NCBI GenBank assembly: GCA_002478505.1
Contig: DLOP01000034.1
Span: 4,094 to 10,176 of the forward strand
DNA from: Lachnospiraceae bacterium UBA7481
GTDB lineage: Bacteria > Bacillota > Clostridia > Lachnospirales > Lachnospiraceae
Length of the DNA: 6,083 bases
Direction: 5' to 3'
Part shown: positions 4,765 through 6,083 of the stretch, in pieces
Numbering within the stretch: the first letter of the stretch is position 1
How the letters are laid out: the number at the start of each line of letters is the position of its first letter
Program-made: the position numbers and the translations under genes
Notes under the pieces: generated by a model
The model's database searches: none
What the model was told of the DNA's origin: nothing
The model's input: the letters and a program-made list of their open reading frames with translations, nothing else

Positions 4765-6060
4765 TCACTCCGGAGAAGGAAAGTCTTTCACCGCCTCCGG
4801 AATATCCGCCCCGTCTCCGATCTTGGAAAGCATCTGCCACCATGCGGTACGTGCCTTGGACCATTCGGGGGTGATCTGATAATAGTCGCCCATGTACGGC
4901 ATAAAAATACTGTACTCCGTCATAAGCCGGTCATTTTCATATAAATTGTCCATGTCCCGCACCGGCCAGTAGGAAGAAGCCCTTACCGCCCGGGTGTAAG
5001 GAACATCATTTTCTGTCATGTAGCGGATAAAGGTTTTGGCTGCCATGATCCGTTCCTGATCGCCGGTGTCAAAAGCCCCCAAGCCCCAGATACCGCCCTG
5101 CAGCCTCGGCGTATCCTGATTGGTTGGAAATGCCATCGGAAAAACTTCAAAATCCAGCTCCGGGTGATTGATGGTCTGCTGAACCTCCAAAGAGCCGTTC
5201 CAACAGAAACACATTGCCGTTTCTTTTCTGCAGAACAGATCAATGGCATCTCCGGAGGAAAACGAAGGTTCAATGATGATACCCTCTAAATCATAAAGAA
5301 GCTGCAATGCTTTTATGTTTTCTTCGCTGTCTACTGTATAATAGGTATGTGTTGCATCCGTAAATGTACCGCCATACAGATTGTTCACCAGAGCGCGTGT
5401 CCCCTGATCACCGCTTTGATTTTTGCAGTATACGATGCCCGCACTGATATCCTGCTCCTGAGCTTCCGCGTAATCATTCAAGGCCTGTACTGCATTGATA
5501 AAATCCTCCGTCGTCCAGGTATGCGTCTCTTGATCAATGTACCGAAGGGCGCCTGCCTCTTTGAACATATCATAATTGATGGCCATACAGTGTGCCGACA
5601 TACAGATGGGAAACACATAGTACTCTCCGTTTTTGTGATGGCAGGCTTCTCTGATATTATCGTATATCTCACCTGCCGTATCAGACTCCCACAGATCAGA
5701 CAGATCCACCATCCAGCCTTTTTCTCCCCAGTTTGCCACAAGGCGCTCGGGTCCTTCCATGATCAGATCCGGAAGGGTTCCGTCTGCTGCCGCCTGATTG
5801 ATCTTTTCATCTCCGTTATCGTAATTTAAGTATTCTACCGATACATGAATACCCGGATACGCCTTATGAAAATCGTTCAGCATACTTGCTACTGCCGTGG
5901 GATTTCCCCAGTTCCCTATGGGGAAAGTCCACAAAGTCAGTTCTATTGTTTGGGCGCTGCTGCCCTCATCCTCCGACTCCATACCCGGAGTTGTTCCGCC
6001 GCAGGAAGATAAAAGAACTGCCAAAAGCAGAATGCTTATCAATCTGTATCCTTTTTTCAT
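4765..6060 (-). CDS. ABC transporter extracellular solute-binding lipoprotein (family 1, sugar type)
   Basis: This 431-residue protein starts with a lipoprotein signal: MKK, a hydrophobic stretch and the lipobox LSSC with the lipidated Cys at 20. A short acidic/Ser linker (about 21-37) follows. The mature part follows the family 1 (MalE/UgpB-like) pattern: ELTLWTF (40-46), a helix with MLNDFHKAYPGIHVSVEYL (60-78), TLPDLIMEG (95-103), YYVFPICMSAHCMAINYDMFKEAG (147-170), TAMCFCWNGS (281-290) and GGIWGLGAF (322-330). It would bind a substrate, probably a carbohydrate, on the outer membrane face and hand it to permeases. No permease or ATPase gene follows downstream, so partners would have to lie upstream beyond 6083 or elsewhere. 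GGAGGA at 6066-6071, 5 bases from the ATG, fixes the start. Seven cysteines beyond the lipidated one are many for an exported binding protein. The substrate is not identifiable. Confidence 0.93.
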   Translation of the reverse strand: MKKGYRLISILLLAVLLSSCGGTTPGMESEDEGSSAQTIELTLWTFPIGNWGNPTAVASMLNDFHKAYPGIHVSVEYLNYDNGDEKINQAAADGTLPDLIMEGPERLVANWGEKGWMVDLSDLWESDTAGEIYDNIREACHHKNGEYYVFPICMSAHCMAINYDMFKEAGALRYIDQETHTWTTEDFINAVQALNDYAEAQEQDISAGIVYCKNQSGDQGTRALVNNLYGGTFTDATHTYYTVDSEENIKALQLLYDLEGIIIEPSFSSGDAIDLFCRKETAMCFCWNGSLEVQQTINHPELDFEVFPMAFPTNQDTPRLQGGIWGLGAFDTGDQERIMAAKTFIRYMTENDVPYTRAVRASSYWPVRDMDNLYENDRLMTEYSIFMPYMGDYYQITPEWSKARTAWWQMLSKIGDGADIPEAVKDFPSPE

Positions 6061-6083
6061 AATAATCCTCCATGTCAGAGCAG

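Noticed and set aside
4619..4879. Plus-strand open frame of 86 codons
   Set aside because: It spans the cupin-to-binding-protein gap and the antisense 3' end of the binding-protein gene; no convincing family signal is visible.
5016..5273. Alternative-frame minus-strand open frame of 85 codons
   Set aside because: It is a different frame inside the solute-binding protein gene with no own ribosome binding site or motif. The same applies to 5478-5741.
5347..5829. Plus-strand open frame of 160 codons
   Set aside because: It is antisense to the solute-binding protein gene, whose family motifs run throughout; the product is a Cys/Ile/His-rich sequence typical of a shadow frame.

Overview
The window looks like chromosome of a Gram-positive Firmicute, most likely a Clostridia/Lachnospiraceae-type gut anaerobe. 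This rests on strong AGGAGG-type ribosome binding sites, sigma-A-like promoters, a lipobox lipoprotein, a YunG-like protein and mid-to-low GC. The genus cannot be fixed from the sequence alone. Every gene I can support lies on the minus strand, so transcription runs from high to low coordinates.

Layout from the 5' end of the transcripts. (1) 6060-4765 encodes a lipoprotein solute-binding component of a sugar-type ABC transporter; no permease genes follow it in the window. (2) 4620-4192 encodes a small cupin, closed by a clear hairpin terminator at about 4171-4124. (3) A 240-base gap carries a promoter candidate (4073-4045). It leads into a compact, visibly AT-rich operon: a GT2 polyprenyl-phosphate-sugar synthase-like protein (3950-2796), a polytopic GT-C-like membrane protein (2792-1017, 3 bases downstream, apparently translationally coupled) and a YunG-like protein (981-529, 35 bases downstream). 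(4) A 272-base gap (528-257) carries a good promoter just after the YunG gene, two hairpins and a 30-bp tandem repeat. (5) The window ends inside a gene whose N-terminal 85 codons resemble the Rpn/PD-(D/E)XK nuclease-transposase group.

How the genes may work together. The GT2 enzyme probably loads a sugar onto a polyprenyl phosphate at the inner membrane face. The GT-C-like protein could then use that lipid-linked sugar outside the membrane to decorate a wall polymer, glycolipid or protein. The YunG-like protein shares the operon, but its function is unknown. The ABC binding protein and cupin form a separate block, with higher GC by eye, and have no evident link to the glycosylation genes.

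Most of the window is ordinary. The most unusual structure is the 30-bp tandem repeat in the leader of the 1-256 gene. Read in frame with that gene it is open for 50 codons and encodes a conserved decapeptide repeat (A-[GA]-K-[DE]-x-x-x-[LF]-[ST]-[VI]), yet no canonical start codon serves it.
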